Of a DNA stretch of 64,000 bases, positions 25,501 through 36,365 are shown one piece after another (the stretch's first letter is position 1; each line of letters opens with the position of its first letter). The notes under the pieces were generated by a model. The model searched no databases. It was given only the letters and a program-made list of their open reading frames with translations, and was not told where the DNA came from. Where the stretch lies: assembly GCA_003024175.1 (NCBI GenBank), contig MDYQ01000114.1, positions 23,304 to 87,303 on the forward strand, written 5' to 3'. The stretch comes from Planoprotostelium fungivorum (Eukaryota; Evosea; Variosea; Cavosteliida; Cavosteliaceae). A program made the position numbers and the translations under genes.

Positions 25501-28500
25501 GGAGGCTCATGACCGTGACTGGCGACGCCCGTCATTCAGAGGACGTGGAGATGCTGACGCGGCACGTCTTCCAGCTGTTCGAGAGTGCCCCGGCGGGTCA
25601 GGCCGGTCTAGTCGTGTCACCGTCTGTGGTGCCTCTCATGAACTCTCTGACGCTGATGGTGAGGGGTGAGCCACCCTTTGAGAGGCCAGAGAAGATCCGA
25701 GTGGAGAAGGAGGGAGTGAGTGACGTCATCACACGTCATACCACGTCATCACTGACTGATGACAGGTTCTCGCCTTGTACGAATGCGCAAAGATCACACC
25801 GGAGGGCAGTCAGAAGCAGATCGCATCACTCAAACTCTTGTCCGCCCTCCTTTCGGCCGATGCCGATCTGTACCGTCACATCGTCGATGACCTGCTGCAC
25901 GACCTGTCATCCGATCGAAATCTCCCGGAGAAATCAATGAGATGTACCGCCATACTGGCCTCTGTCTCTACGGCGTGTGCAGACATTCTCATGGACAGCG
26001 GAATCGTCGCGCACTTCTCCCAACGGGTCCAGCAGCCGGCGGCGAACCCAGAAGCATTGAGGTCTCTCTTTGATTTCTTCACGGTATGTGCGTCCAGCTC
26101 TCGCATCAAGACGTGGCACAACGACAAGATGCTGGGATACGTACTCGATCTGTGGTCGACGGTCAAATTACGCCCGGAGACTCTCGTACCCTATCTCAAT
26201 CTACTCACCTGCATCATCGATGGATCACCCGCCACACAAGAGACCGTAGGGCACTGGCTGGCCGACATGCTGGAGAGAGAACCCTCTCTAGACAATCCAT
26301 CGCAGTGTAAGCTGTTAGAAGCTCTACTGTGCACGAGAGACTATGCCTACGTCACCATCAGGGATAAGAGTTATCACGGTACATCCAGTCACGGCGGCCA
26401 GCAAGGTAGAAAGTCTCTCAGTCTGCCGCTCGAATTCGATGCCAACAACGCTGGCAACGCGACCGTAGATGGTGCTAATGTAAAGAGCTCTTCCCTCCCG
26501 GCGACGGCGTACATCTACACGACGATCAAAGCGAATCAGGGATTCAGCAGCGGCTACCACTACTGGGAGGTAGAGGTGTTGGGCACTTCGGGTAATCTCT
26601 TCATCGGTGAGCATCTCATCCGTATCATCCATCATCGTCATGCATCATGCATCATCATGACATCAGACATCATCGTTAACATCACGCATCATCATGACAT
26701 CAGACATCATCGTTAACATCATGCATCATCGTTAACATCATGCATCATCGTTAACATCATGCATCATCGTGACGTCACGCAGGTGTGGCCGAGCAAGAAC
26801 ATCCAGTCCACCACTACCTGGGACAATTCTCAGCCAACGGTTTCATGTCTTTCGGTCTCCTCGGCTCTTCCTCCTCTTGGTTCTACTCTGCCTCAGCCGA
26901 CACACAGAACTCGAAGCAGTGGGGGTCCATGTTCTCTAAGGGTGACGTCATCGGCGTCGAATTGGACTTTGAGGCGGGAACTCTCAGCTACTTCCGCAAT
27001 GGAGAATCTCTGGGAGAGGCGTACTCGGGCGGCTTCGGTGATGGAGAATTATTCCCATCCGTCACACTCCACGCCCCGGGTGATCACGCGGCCTTTCTGT
27101 ACTACTCGCAGGCCAGCAAGCCTTACAAGAAGAAACCGACCATTGTGGATGCGACGGAGGGTAATCAGTACGACAGATCTTCCGTCATGGCGTTGGATTC
27201 TTCACATCCATTGTTCTACCACAGAACGACTACCATCTACTGCGTGCCCGTCGGAACCACACTGGGACATTTTAAGAGCGTAGTCAAGTCACTCAACCCT
27301 AATGCCAAGAAGATGGAACTGTACGACGGAAAGCAAGTGCTGAAGGGAGAAGGACAATACATGCAGAGTCTACTGCAGCCATCGGGTGAGAGGAAGAATC
27401 ATCCACGTGACATCGTCTCATTCGATCCAGTCAGTGATATCATCGATCTACAACTCGCCACGAGTGAAACCGATACCCCGGAAGAGGCTCAACCTCCTCT
27501 GAGGCCCATCCACAACCGTCTCGTCCAAGTCTTAATCGAGAGGAACACCTTCTCCCTACTGGTGCAGTGCGTCTACAACTCGGCCGAACAGAAGATGACG
27601 CAGAAACTCTCCCCAGACTCCACGGCCTCGGTATCCAGCTGGCTGTCTTGGCTCGACCTCCTCCGAATTTTCATCCGGATTTCAGATTACGCCTTCCACT
27701 TCCTCAACGACAAGAGGTGCAGGAGCCTCTTCATCACGGCGATTCGAGGAAAATTCGTACCCGAAGAAATGGCGGGAAATCTCAACAAGAACCACCCCAT
27801 CGATCACGAAGAAATCAAATCAGACATGTTCCATCCAGTCATGATGGCCTTGCGAAGACTATTGAGAGACCACACGTCACTCGATACCGAGCGTAACGTA
27901 CGCAAGGGCATGATCGAAAACACCCTCCTCGAGAGATTTCTCGTCAAGATATCCAATCTGAGCGGTGTAGAGCCCAACAACCCGGAACGATTTCTCGAAG
28001 TGACGAGCCACGACAAAGACAGGACGGCAAAGAAGAACAAGGAGGGCGGGAAATCGAAGGCGAACGCAAAGACGTTCTGGGCAAAGGGAACTGGCTACGG
28101 TACTTCGTACGACGGAGAGACGCAGTGGGATCACCAGCAATACACGAAGACTATCCTTGCGAAGGCGAAGCAGCAGGCTCAGATGATGAGCGTCCTCGGT
28201 GGTTTTTTATCTCTGCCGACCGATCGGTTGAGCCGGGCCGTAGACATGGATTACCTGTCAGAATTACTGAGGGACTCTAGCTTGGTACCCACCCTCATCA
28301 GCTACCTCAGGAACGATTCACTCCTGGACCTCATGCGACAGAGTCAGCTGTACGCCGCCGTGTTCGATCTCATCGGAGGCATCGCATCACACGCACCTCT
28401 GGTCTACCTCTTATCGACCCATGAGGACGAGACATCGTCGATTTGTGAGCTCATCAACAAGTTACACGTGATGGCAGAGTTATTCATCCGCACATCGAAG

Positions 28501-29779
28501 AAGGCGGAGAAATTATCCGACGTGGACGACGAGGTGAGAGGGTGTGGTGAACGAGATTGACTGGTTGTAGAAGGAGAAACACAAGAAGGAAGAGGATATG
28601 ACGGAGATGAACGTGGCACACTGCATTCTCCTCGTTTCGAAGTTGGTCAACGATGCAACGTCCGACGTCAAGCAGATGAAGGTGGAAAAAACAGAAAAGA
28701 CCGAGACTCCAAGTGTGGACGCATCAGAAACGAACGCTACGGAAACAGATGCCATACCGGGAGGGGTGACGTCATCTCGAGAAGAAGAGCTGAAGGTGGA
28801 TAGGTCATCGACGACCTTCAAGTCATCCATCAGAAGAATAAGGACATCCGAGATGTCTACTGTTCCGAAATGCGTTCGCTCCAGTTTGGAGAGGTAAAGA
28901 AGATCGTCCGTGACATCGACTCACGTGCGGCAGATGACCATGACCGACGAGAGTGGAGAGCACTTCCACCACCACTACGCCAGCCGCATCGAACAAGAGA
29001 CTGCGGGCATGGCCACAAAGTTCAAGAGGCTCGTGCAGGAGATCTCTTCACTCAGCAACGGCTTACCTCTATCTCCAGAGTCTTCCGTGTTCGTTCGGAT
29101 CGATGCAGAGAGGATGGACGTCATCAAAGGTGATTCGCAGGGAGGTAGCTACGCCGTGCTGATACGTACAGTACTCATCACCGGTCCGGCCTTCACGCCC
29201 TACAGCAACGGATGCTTCCAATTCGATGTCTATTGTCCGACAGATTATCCATCGTGTCCACCGGTCATCAATTTAGAGACGACAGGGTCCGGCCTCGTGC
29301 GGTTCAATCCCAACCTCTATACCTGCGGCAAAGTGTGTCTGTCCCTACTGGGTACGTGGCATTCTACCAATCAGAACGAACAGTGGAACGAGAACAGCAC
29401 CATCTTGCAGGTGAGACGTTTTAGAAGAGGAGAGACTGACTCAAATGAGGTCCTCGTGTCCATCCAATCCCTCATCTTCGTTGAGCAGCCCTTCTTTAAC
29501 GAGCCCGGCTTCGAGAATCTGATGGGAACGCAGAACGGAGACAAACAGAGTAGAGATTACAATCAGAACATTCGCCTTCAGACGTTGAAGTGGGCCATGC
29601 TGCATCAGCTCAAGAACCCCCCGGCCGGGTTCGAAGATGTCATCCGATCTCATTTCAAGCTGAAGAGAGAGAGCGTTTTGAGCGAAGTGGAGGTGTGGGT
29701 GAAGGAGAGTCCAGGAGGAAAGCAGCAACAGATGAGAGATCAATTGGAAGAGCTGAAGAAGGAAATGGACGCTCTATAA
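19517..29779 (+). CDS. Giant BIRC6-type ubiquitin-conjugating protein with SPRY domain
   Basis: Roughly 3,000 residues (estimate) over about 20 exons. The N-terminus is acidic then Lys-rich (TKKKKKKKKKESGKETA) and has no BIR zinc fold. A long alpha-helical middle follows. A SPRY domain spans about 26525-27115 (GYHYWEVEVLGTSGNLFIG, then DVIGVELDFEAGTLSYFRNG). The last 270 residues are a UBC fold of the BIRC6/BRUCE subclass: NGCFQFDVYCPTDYPSCPP, VRFNPNLYTCGKVCLSLLG with the catalytic Cys, a W-rich loop (TWHSTNQNEQWN), then VLVSIQSLIFVEQPFFNEPG. The tail continues with KWAMLHQLKNP and a C-terminal helix. BIRC6 proteins are E2/E3 hybrids acting in apoptosis control, cytokinesis and autophagy. A beta-sandwich-like region lies near 24700-25140. 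The start at 19517 (MEVLFGLFKNSFGG) is preferred to the in-frame ATG at 19475. Homology for the UBC end is firm; the rest is by position. Confidence 0.85.
26607..26782 (+). repeat. Tandem repeat inside an unusually long intron
   Basis: This intron of the BIRC6-type gene is 176 nt, three to four times the local norm. From about 26640 to 26770 it consists of imperfect tandem copies of a 19-nt unit (GCATCATCGTTAACATCAT). A longer unit with CATGACATCAGA also occurs twice. The unit contains the palindrome GTTAAC, and the array ends at a TGACGTCA palindrome just before the acceptor. The flanking exons join as NLFIG and VAEQEHP, so splicing across it is supported by the SPRY domain. Confidence 0.8.
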
Positions 29780-29888
29780 ACGACTTTTGTATGTAGATGG
29801 TGCGAAATTCGAAAAAAAATGGAATTTTTTTACCCGATCTACAATTCGCCAGGGGGAGTCGGTGATCTCTCGATCATATCACTCAGCC

Positions 29889-31195
29889 ATGTCGAATCTT
29901 GCGTTCGAGGCCATCGAGCTGAGTAAGCAGATTGCTGCTCATACCGCCAAGAGACAGGAGCAGTTCAAATTAGCCGTCCCAGTCAAACATTTGGTAAATC
30001 ACATCTCAAATCATCCTTCTGACGTTCTAAAGATTATTGGTGTCGGTCATCCATGTTACCCCAAAGCCCTACAGAGTGTGGGAAGAGGTGTTCTCAAATT
30101 GGCAATGCAAGAGAAAGGATATAAGGAAAAGTAAGTCTCACATCTCGAGCACCATCAAGGTTGACGCGAAATCCAGGAAGCTCCAAAGCATGAGCTCAAC
30201 CAGCTGGAAGGACTCTGGTAACATGTTCCTCGTCCCAGAACTCCACGATCCCAAGTAAGAATACATCCATGGACTCGCTGTCTCGTTGTCTAAACGTATC
30301 AGGACCCTCGCTCGAGTCGTCTTCACCATCATGAATTATCACAAACTGAAAACCAGAGATCTCACCGTCATCCACAACGATGGAACGAAGAAGATGGGAA
30401 CCATGGGTATCAGTCGTGCCGTCTATAACGAGTGATGGTCTCATCATCCACTTGTCCATTCTGACATTATGCTGTAGACCCACCAATGTCAACCGCTTCG
30501 TCGATGCACTGACGGCCAATCTCAAGTATGAAGGAGGTTTCCGAAGAATTTGGATCGGTACGAAGCTTCAGGACGACAGAGTGAGTCGTGTAGACGCGTT
30601 CGTGATCATGACATCAACAGGACTTTTTGGTGTACGATCACGAGTTTCCGAGAGGAAATTATGTCGGAAAGGGTGGAAAAGTCAGAGAGTGAGCACCATC
30701 ATGTACACATCGGATCATAGACACATCATTTTCATCACGATCGCGCATTGATCGATCGTGACTCATTCCAAATCAAGGACCGAACACTCTGACGGACCCT
30801 TCCACCTTCTCAAGCCCGACGAGTACAACCTCATGCTCGAGAGAATCTACCCCGTGAGTCCATCTACAACCAGCCACTCTGACCCCTCCCCAGCTCTTCT
30901 CTAGACACTTCTTCCCTGAGATTTTGAACGAGAAGAGTCAGAAGCACAGATTCGATGATGAAGAGATCGATAGAAAGCCAGTGAGAACAGACAAGGTCTG
31001 GGGCAAGTATTTGAAGCAAGTAGAAGGTGAAGGAGACTGTAGAGAGACATAGACTGATCGAGTGCAGACTGGAAGGAAGAGTGGAACCAGCAGGACATGA
31101 AGTCGGATGCAGAGGGAGGAAGGGACAATCGACCCAGAGACAGAGAACAGATCATCGCCAGCGCTTTTGCGAAATTGTTCGAGCAGCTGAAGTGA
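29889..31195 (+). CDS. Unrecognised conserved-looking protein, multi-exon
   Basis: About eight exons join in frame into a soluble protein of roughly 300 residues. It starts MSNLAFEAIELSKQIAAHTA and runs through VLKIIGVGHPCYPKALQSVG, TLARVVFTIMNYHKLKTRDL, VNRFVDALTANLKYEGGF, RIWIGTKLQDDRDFLVYDHE and FPRGNYVGKGGKV to an acidic/basic helical end (DREQIIASAFAKLFEQLK). No signal peptide or membrane span is visible. The regular mix of beta and alpha stretches suggests a folded domain; a nucleic-acid-binding Alba-like start is one weak possibility. An AATAAA signal lies 8 nt after the stop. I do not recognise the family. Confidence 0.6.
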
Positions 31196-31832
31196 TCTGC
31201 ACAATAAAAACGAAAATAGAACGACCACTCAGACGTAACACTCTATATCCTCCCCTGTGGATGTGTAGATGAGCCAGATGATCGACAGGAACATCAGCTC
31301 AACCGAAGAGCATTTTCGCTTCTGCTATGTCTGTACAGACGAAGAAGAGTGGGGATAGTCACCAGGGTGAAGGATGATCGTGTCATTCTCAATCACCCCA
31401 CGTGATGTGCGCGTGGACGAGAAGATTTACGATTCTGAAATCTCCTGCCGCAGAAGAGGCCTCTAGACGACCGAAGATGTTGGGATACAAACCGAGGAGA
31501 TGTTGAATACAATCACCCCTTGCATTCTTCTTTGAGAAAACAAAGGTGATCGTCGATCGGACGACCATGCAAAGATCGAGATGTTACAGATGGTTTTAGC
31601 AAAAGGATGTATCAAAGGAACAAAAGAAGCGGTAGCGTCAGCGGTTGGTTTTTTTTGTCGAAAGCTTTTCTTTGAAGTAACCGATTGACTTTGCGCTTCG
31701 ATGGTTCAGCGAATGGGTCAACCGTATTTTTTACATTGACAAAAATATTATGGGACTCATGACAGTCAATCCCTGCTCAACATCATCCATTGCTTCATGT
31801 CGATCGATGGCGAGAATCACAGTGCATCCTCT
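31196..31832. other. Intergenic region between convergent genes
   Basis: About 640 bp lie between the 3' ends of the unrecognised gene (+) and NFS1 (-). An AATAAA poly(A) signal for the plus gene is at 31203-31208. The remainder is AT-rich toward 31620-31750. I find no ORF with coding character and no tRNA A/B boxes. Confidence 0.4.
31203..31208 (+). terminator. Poly(A) signal AATAAA
   Basis: A canonical AATAAA hexamer 8 nt after the TGA of the gene at 29889-31195. It implies a very short 3' untranslated region, as at several other genes here. Confidence 0.6.
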
Positions 31833-33668
31833 TTATTTATCCTGAGACCACTGGATGGTCTTGATATCAATGCCCTCCTTCACCATCTCCCACAGAGGCG
31901 ACATCTCTCTCAGCCTCTCCACGTTCGCTGTCAACAGCTCTATGGCGTAGTCGATCTCCTTCTCTGTCGTGAACCTTCCGATGCCAAATCGAATGGAGGA
32001 GTGTGCCACGTCCTGAACATAATCAGCGACAGGGTGCATTCTAAAGCTCACCTCTTCGACTCCCAGAGCTCGTAAGACGTAAGAAGGTTCGAGAGTGGCG
32101 CTCGTGCAGGCGCTGCCGCTCGAACAGGCAACGTCCTTGAGACCCATCATGAGTGACTCTCCTTCAATGTATGCGAACGAGACATTCAAGTTGCCGTAAT
32201 ATCTATACCGAGTCACTGTCTATCCTCTAAGACGGTCGTTGTGTCACCTGGCCTCCATATCACCGTTGACGTAAATTTCTGGAATCTTCGCCTTGATGCC
32301 GTTGTAGAGGCGATCGAACAGCTTCTTGATGTGCTTCGTGTCTCTCTCCATCTCTTGGGCGGCGATCTGGCAAGCTGAACCGAGGCCAGCGATGAGAGCG
32401 GCAGGTAAGGTACCCGATCGGATGCCTCTCTCCTGACCACCACCAGATTGGATGGCTTCGATTCTGACTCGAGGACGTCTTCTGACGTAGATGGCACCGA
32501 TGCCTGGTGGAATGAATAAAATGAAAAAAATGGAGTTTAATTGTTTTTTCGGTGTCACCTTTCGGGCCGTAGAGTTTGTGTCCGGAGATGGAGAGGAGAT
32601 CGATCTTCATCTTGTTGACGTCGAGAGGGATCTTGCCGACTGCCTGGTGGAATGGTCACTAGTTGTCGTGATGACGGTTGTGATGTAGATTGGATGATGA
32701 TGTGATATGGATGGTGTGATCGATGGTGTGATGGAATAGAGAGGAGACTGACCTGTGCGGCGTCTGTGTGGAAGAAGACACCGTTCTCTCTGCAGAGGGT
32801 ACCAATCTTTTCCAAGGGCTGAATGACACCGATCTCATTGTTGACTGCCATGATGGAGACCAATACGGTGTCCTTTCTGATCGTGTTCTTCAATAATTCC
32901 AAGTCCACTAGTCCATTCTGCTGTACGGGTAGATATGTGACCTGATTTCCATCAACAATCGATGTCACATCATCATCACCTCGAAGCCTTCTTGTTCCAA
33001 AGCTCTGCAGGAGTCTAAAACACACTTGTGCTCCGTGACGGTTGTGATGACGTGTCTCTTCTTCGACTTATAGAATCGAGCGACACCCTTGATGGCGATG
33101 TTATTGGACTCTGTGGCTCCACTGGTGAAGATGACCTCTTTAGAATCGGCTCCAATTAATTTTGCAATGTTCTATTGCGAGATGATTAGAAATCGTGATG
33201 AATCGATTTGAAGATGTATTTACCTCTCTGGACTCCTCGACGACGTCATGTGTTTCCCATCCGTAAGAATGTGTGTTTGAGTGAGGATTTCCGTAGCTTT
33301 CTGTCATGTATGGCATCATATTATCCAAAACCCTCGGGTCGATGGGAGAGGTGGCTTGCATGTCTAAGTAGATAGCTCTGCCCGCCTTCTTTGTTATCTG
33401 CAGACTGTCTGCTATCTGTTTCTCCTCTACATCACAATCAACTTACTCATCCAATCACATTATGCTACGTACCTACAGGGGCTGACTGTTTAGTCATAAT
33501 TGGTTTGAATGATAATTCTTGCTGAAGCTGAGGGGCAGGAGCAGCTGTCGCTTTACCGCGAGCGAACATCGTGATCTTTGGTCTCACCACCTGGTGCAGG
33601 GCAGGCCTGAAGTGACTCTGTACGGCAGCCTTCTGTGCGAAACGAAGACATGTAGTGTTCCTAATCAT
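31833..33668 (-). CDS. NFS1: Mitochondrial cysteine desulfurase
   Basis: PLP enzyme that takes sulfur from cysteine for Fe-S cluster assembly. The N-terminus ([20 protein letters not shown]) is basic and amphipathic, as expected for mitochondrial import. Visible motifs in order: [74 protein letters not shown], the PLP-lysine box [26 protein letters not shown], and the active-site Cys loop [15 protein letters not shown]. The end [18 protein letters not shown] is typical of the class I (IscS/NFS1) group. The AATAAA signal overlaps the stop. Partners ISD11 and ISCU are not in the window. Exons are split by 40-110 nt introns. Confidence 0.95.
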
Positions 33669-34168
33669 CGTGGCTGTTGTTTCTGTTCCTCGGTTTCTAT
33701 GGAACGTGTGGTCACGACATCATAGTTTCAAAAAATTGAGCGGCGGAATTTCACTATTTATCCGTACAGGGGCAGCGATCTAATGTTTCATGAGGGTTTA
33801 AAGTTGTTCTTTTAGAGCTCTAACTCCTGTGGCTGCCAGAGCGTCTCTACCTCCACCAGTTGCCCCACTGTTCCCGCGCAAAACTGAACATCAAACCTTT
33901 GAAAATGAAACAACTTCAAGATGAAAGTAAGAGTGACCATTCTGATTCTTAACAATATCTTTTATACATAATCACAAATAGAAATCATTGGTGATCTCTA
34001 AATGCCTGGTATGGAGGACGTCATCCATCTCAAAGCTCATGCAACCACCGTCGAATCCATCCAGAGCAGGTGCCACCCAGTCGGATTCTGTGTCTCCAAA
34101 TGGAGGGCGAGGGGAGAGGTGATTGTGGTGAGACGTTTCATCTGCAGATGTGAGTACGATGAGATCAT
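33669..34168. other. Intergenic / 3' region with one doubtful ORF
   Basis: The interval separates the start of NFS1 from the end of the next minus gene. A minus frame at 33972-34172 (LNDLIVLTSADETSHHNHLS, then DWVAPALDGFDGG) is acidic and coding-like. It is one base out of register with the upstream exon, and I found no GT..AG intron that links them. It may be 3' untranslated sequence or an alternative C-terminus. Confidence 0.35.
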
Positions 34169-35113
34169 TCAAGGAGGCTCAGCCTCTGAAACGTCCACCG
34201 TCTCGTCTCTCTCTCTCTTCTCTGTGGATGAGAGATGAGCTCCCATCGCCATGAATGGGAGAGGTGCCGTCGACTCTAATGATGCCATGTCAGACGACTG
34301 ATGGAGATCAGCGGGGAATGAATCGAGGAAGCTATCGAGTTGGATATCTTCGTTCGTCTCTTGAGGGGTCTGTCATCGCACATCAGGTCTCCAATCGTGT
34401 GAGGACGATGGTCACCTGAGGCAGTGTCTCCTCTCTGAAGACCCTCATGTATTCTTCTTCGAATCCTTCAGACAAGAGATCCGGCAGACGATTCCAGAGG
34501 CTCCTGAGTATCGACTCATCCTGGGTGTCTGTGGATGTATGAGTCATCTGATTGGATGTGTGAAACACTCACTCAAATACTGTAGGACTCTCAATTGGTC
34601 GTTTGGAGGTTGTCTGCTGTAAACCACGCTCTCGGGGAGGGTGCAGAATCGGTAGACCACATCTCCATGCTGATTCAAGAGAGCGACCTCGTAACGTCCG
34701 TGACCTTTGAATCCCTTCTTCATCAGCGGCCTCTGAAAGTGTATCTCGATCGCATCTCCCATCTCCTCGACTTCGATGATCGCTTCGGTGGACGTCGATT
34801 GTTTCTTCCCTTCCCCTCTGTAGCAGAATTGGACCTTGCAAGCTCTGAGATTTTGGATGTTCTTCACATCGGAGGCAAAGATCTGAAGGATGGCAACGTC
34901 TTTGACGCTGTGAGGGCCGGGCATGACTCGAAGACGGTGGCATTGCTTTCCTCCTTTACCGGGATGCCACGGTAAGACGTTGATGAACCCACGACCGTTG
35001 ATCAGGAGTAGTCCTGCATATTCTTCTCTGATGTGGTGGCTATAATTGAACATGATGGATCTGAGCCGTGACTTTCCTCTTTCAATGAAGAACATCAAGT
35101 ATGTGTCTGTCAT
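34169..35113 (-). CDS. Unrecognised protein, three exons visible
   Basis: The start MTDTYLMFFIERGKSRLRS at 35113 leads into a globular domain of about 180 residues (HIREEYAGLLLINGRGFIN, VMPGPHSVKDVAILQIFAS, KVQFCYRGEGKKQSTSTEA, GDAIEIHFQRPLMKKGFKG). The next exon joins as VLQYLNTQDESILRSLWNR, and the third joins after EETLPQ to TPQETNEDIQLDSFLDSF. The C-terminus is Ser/Asp/Glu-rich and ends in VSEAEPP. The beta-rich domain followed by an acidic disordered tail could be a transcription regulator, but that is only a guess. No homologue recognised. Confidence 0.55.
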
Positions 35114-35614
35114 CTTAGAGGTATGTGTCTTTCAGAGAGGTGTGACGTTCGTGTGGTGAGAAGAGGTGCTGCTCGTAAGCTTGCCTCAGTTGAATTAACT
35201 TTTGGACATTGGAATATCTAAGGACGCTCGACCGGCCGTCCGAGTGGCTGGCCGTCCTGCCTTGTAAAATTTTTGGGCTGAGACGAATTCTGATGTATTA
35301 CGTCTTTGAAGCCATTCAACTGCTTGTGAGAGCCTCTGTCTCTATGTGCGAGTGAGTATGTCTCCACATTGAAAGCGCTCGATCTGGTTGACGCTCGAGA
35401 TACCGTTATAGAATTATTCCAGCGTTGATCCCGCTGACAGACGCGAGAACTGGTATCAACCCGTGCATCTGCATCACCGTGAGAGTGTCTAAATGTGATG
35501 ATGTTCACTGAGGTCACCAAGTGATGGTGCTCCACGAAAATCGTGATCATTCTCAACCATAAATCCAAAAGTCACAACATGGTCCATAACTATCACAGAT
35601 GCGTAAATAAATCT
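35114..35614. other. Intergenic region, no supported gene
   Basis: About 500 bp. A minus ORF at 35218-35568 exists but has low coding character, with scattered Arg, Ser and His and no domain. A GC-rich patch at 35228-35262 carries two copies of GGCCGTCC. I see no tRNA or other RNA gene. Confidence 0.4.
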
Positions 35615-36272
35615 TTAGTATAACTTCTTGTCTACTGGTTGGTTGTTCCTCCAGATCCAAAAGTTGAGAGTTCCTGCTGTCCATCAACACAGACACATCG
35701 TCAGGAACTCACCGGCGAAAGACACCCACAACCAATAAGGAATGAGAAGCTTGCCCGCCAAACGATCCACCTGGACTATCGTGTGAGAATGATGAAATCC
35801 TGATCATCAAAGACATTCGATTCGTACCTTGACGAACTCATGGGCCGTGTAGAGGATGCCGAGATTCAAGAGGGTGATGTCAATCATGGCCAGATCTGGT
35901 CTCCTCTTTACGAAGAAGAGGGGAGTCCAGGAGAAGTTCAGCACCAATTGTCCAAAGTATGCCAACATGGGCGCCGTCGTGAGAGCAGTGGTGAGAGGTA
36001 AATATCCAGTCAATCGGGCAAGAACACGGAAAGAAGCGTAGCCCATGGTGGCATACAGAGTAGTCCATGCAATTGGAAATGCAATGGGTGGGGGAGTCCA
36101 ACTGAAGAAGTGGTCAGCGAAGAGAGAGGTTGTGTTACACCCACGAAGGCTTCTTCAAGTTCTTGTAATATGTGGCCAGAGCCTGTCTGGTGAACAGACC
36201 CGACGTCCATCCTCCCAGAATGGGGAGTCCGACTGAAGCCACGGCCAGAGGCCAGTTTACATTGTGTGCCAT
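35615..36272 (-). CDS. TSPO: TspO/MBR family membrane protein (translocator protein)
   Basis: Five-helix membrane protein of the tryptophan-rich sensory / peripheral benzodiazepine receptor family. The start MAHNVNWPLAVASVGLPIL leads to GWTSGLFTRQALATYYKNL. The Trp/Pro-rich loop follows (KKPSW.. WTPPPIAFPIAWTTLYATM), then YFGQLVLNFSWTPLFF, LLNLGILYTAHEFV and PYWLWVSFAGTLNFWIW, all family hallmarks. Length is near the usual 160-190 residues. Three or four short introns interrupt it. It normally sits in the outer mitochondrial membrane and binds porphyrins or cholesterol. It is divergent from WASH, with about 90 bp between the start codons. Confidence 0.93.
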
Positions 36273-36365
36273 CGTCGTCTGATGTGATGTGAAAAACATT
36301 CGATCGAGGTCATCTCCCTTCTCTACAACGAGTGTTTGCTCCTTCGCGTCCGAACGCGTGTGAAC

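Noticed and set aside
35228-35262. GC-rich patch with repeated GGCCGTCC as a possible RNA hairpin
   Set aside because: The copies are direct repeats, not an inverted pair; no tRNA-like boxes or stable cloverleaf.
35218-35568. 116-codon minus ORF between the unrecognised gene and TSPO
   Set aside because: No ATG-supported domain, amino acid use not like neighbouring genes, no splice partners.
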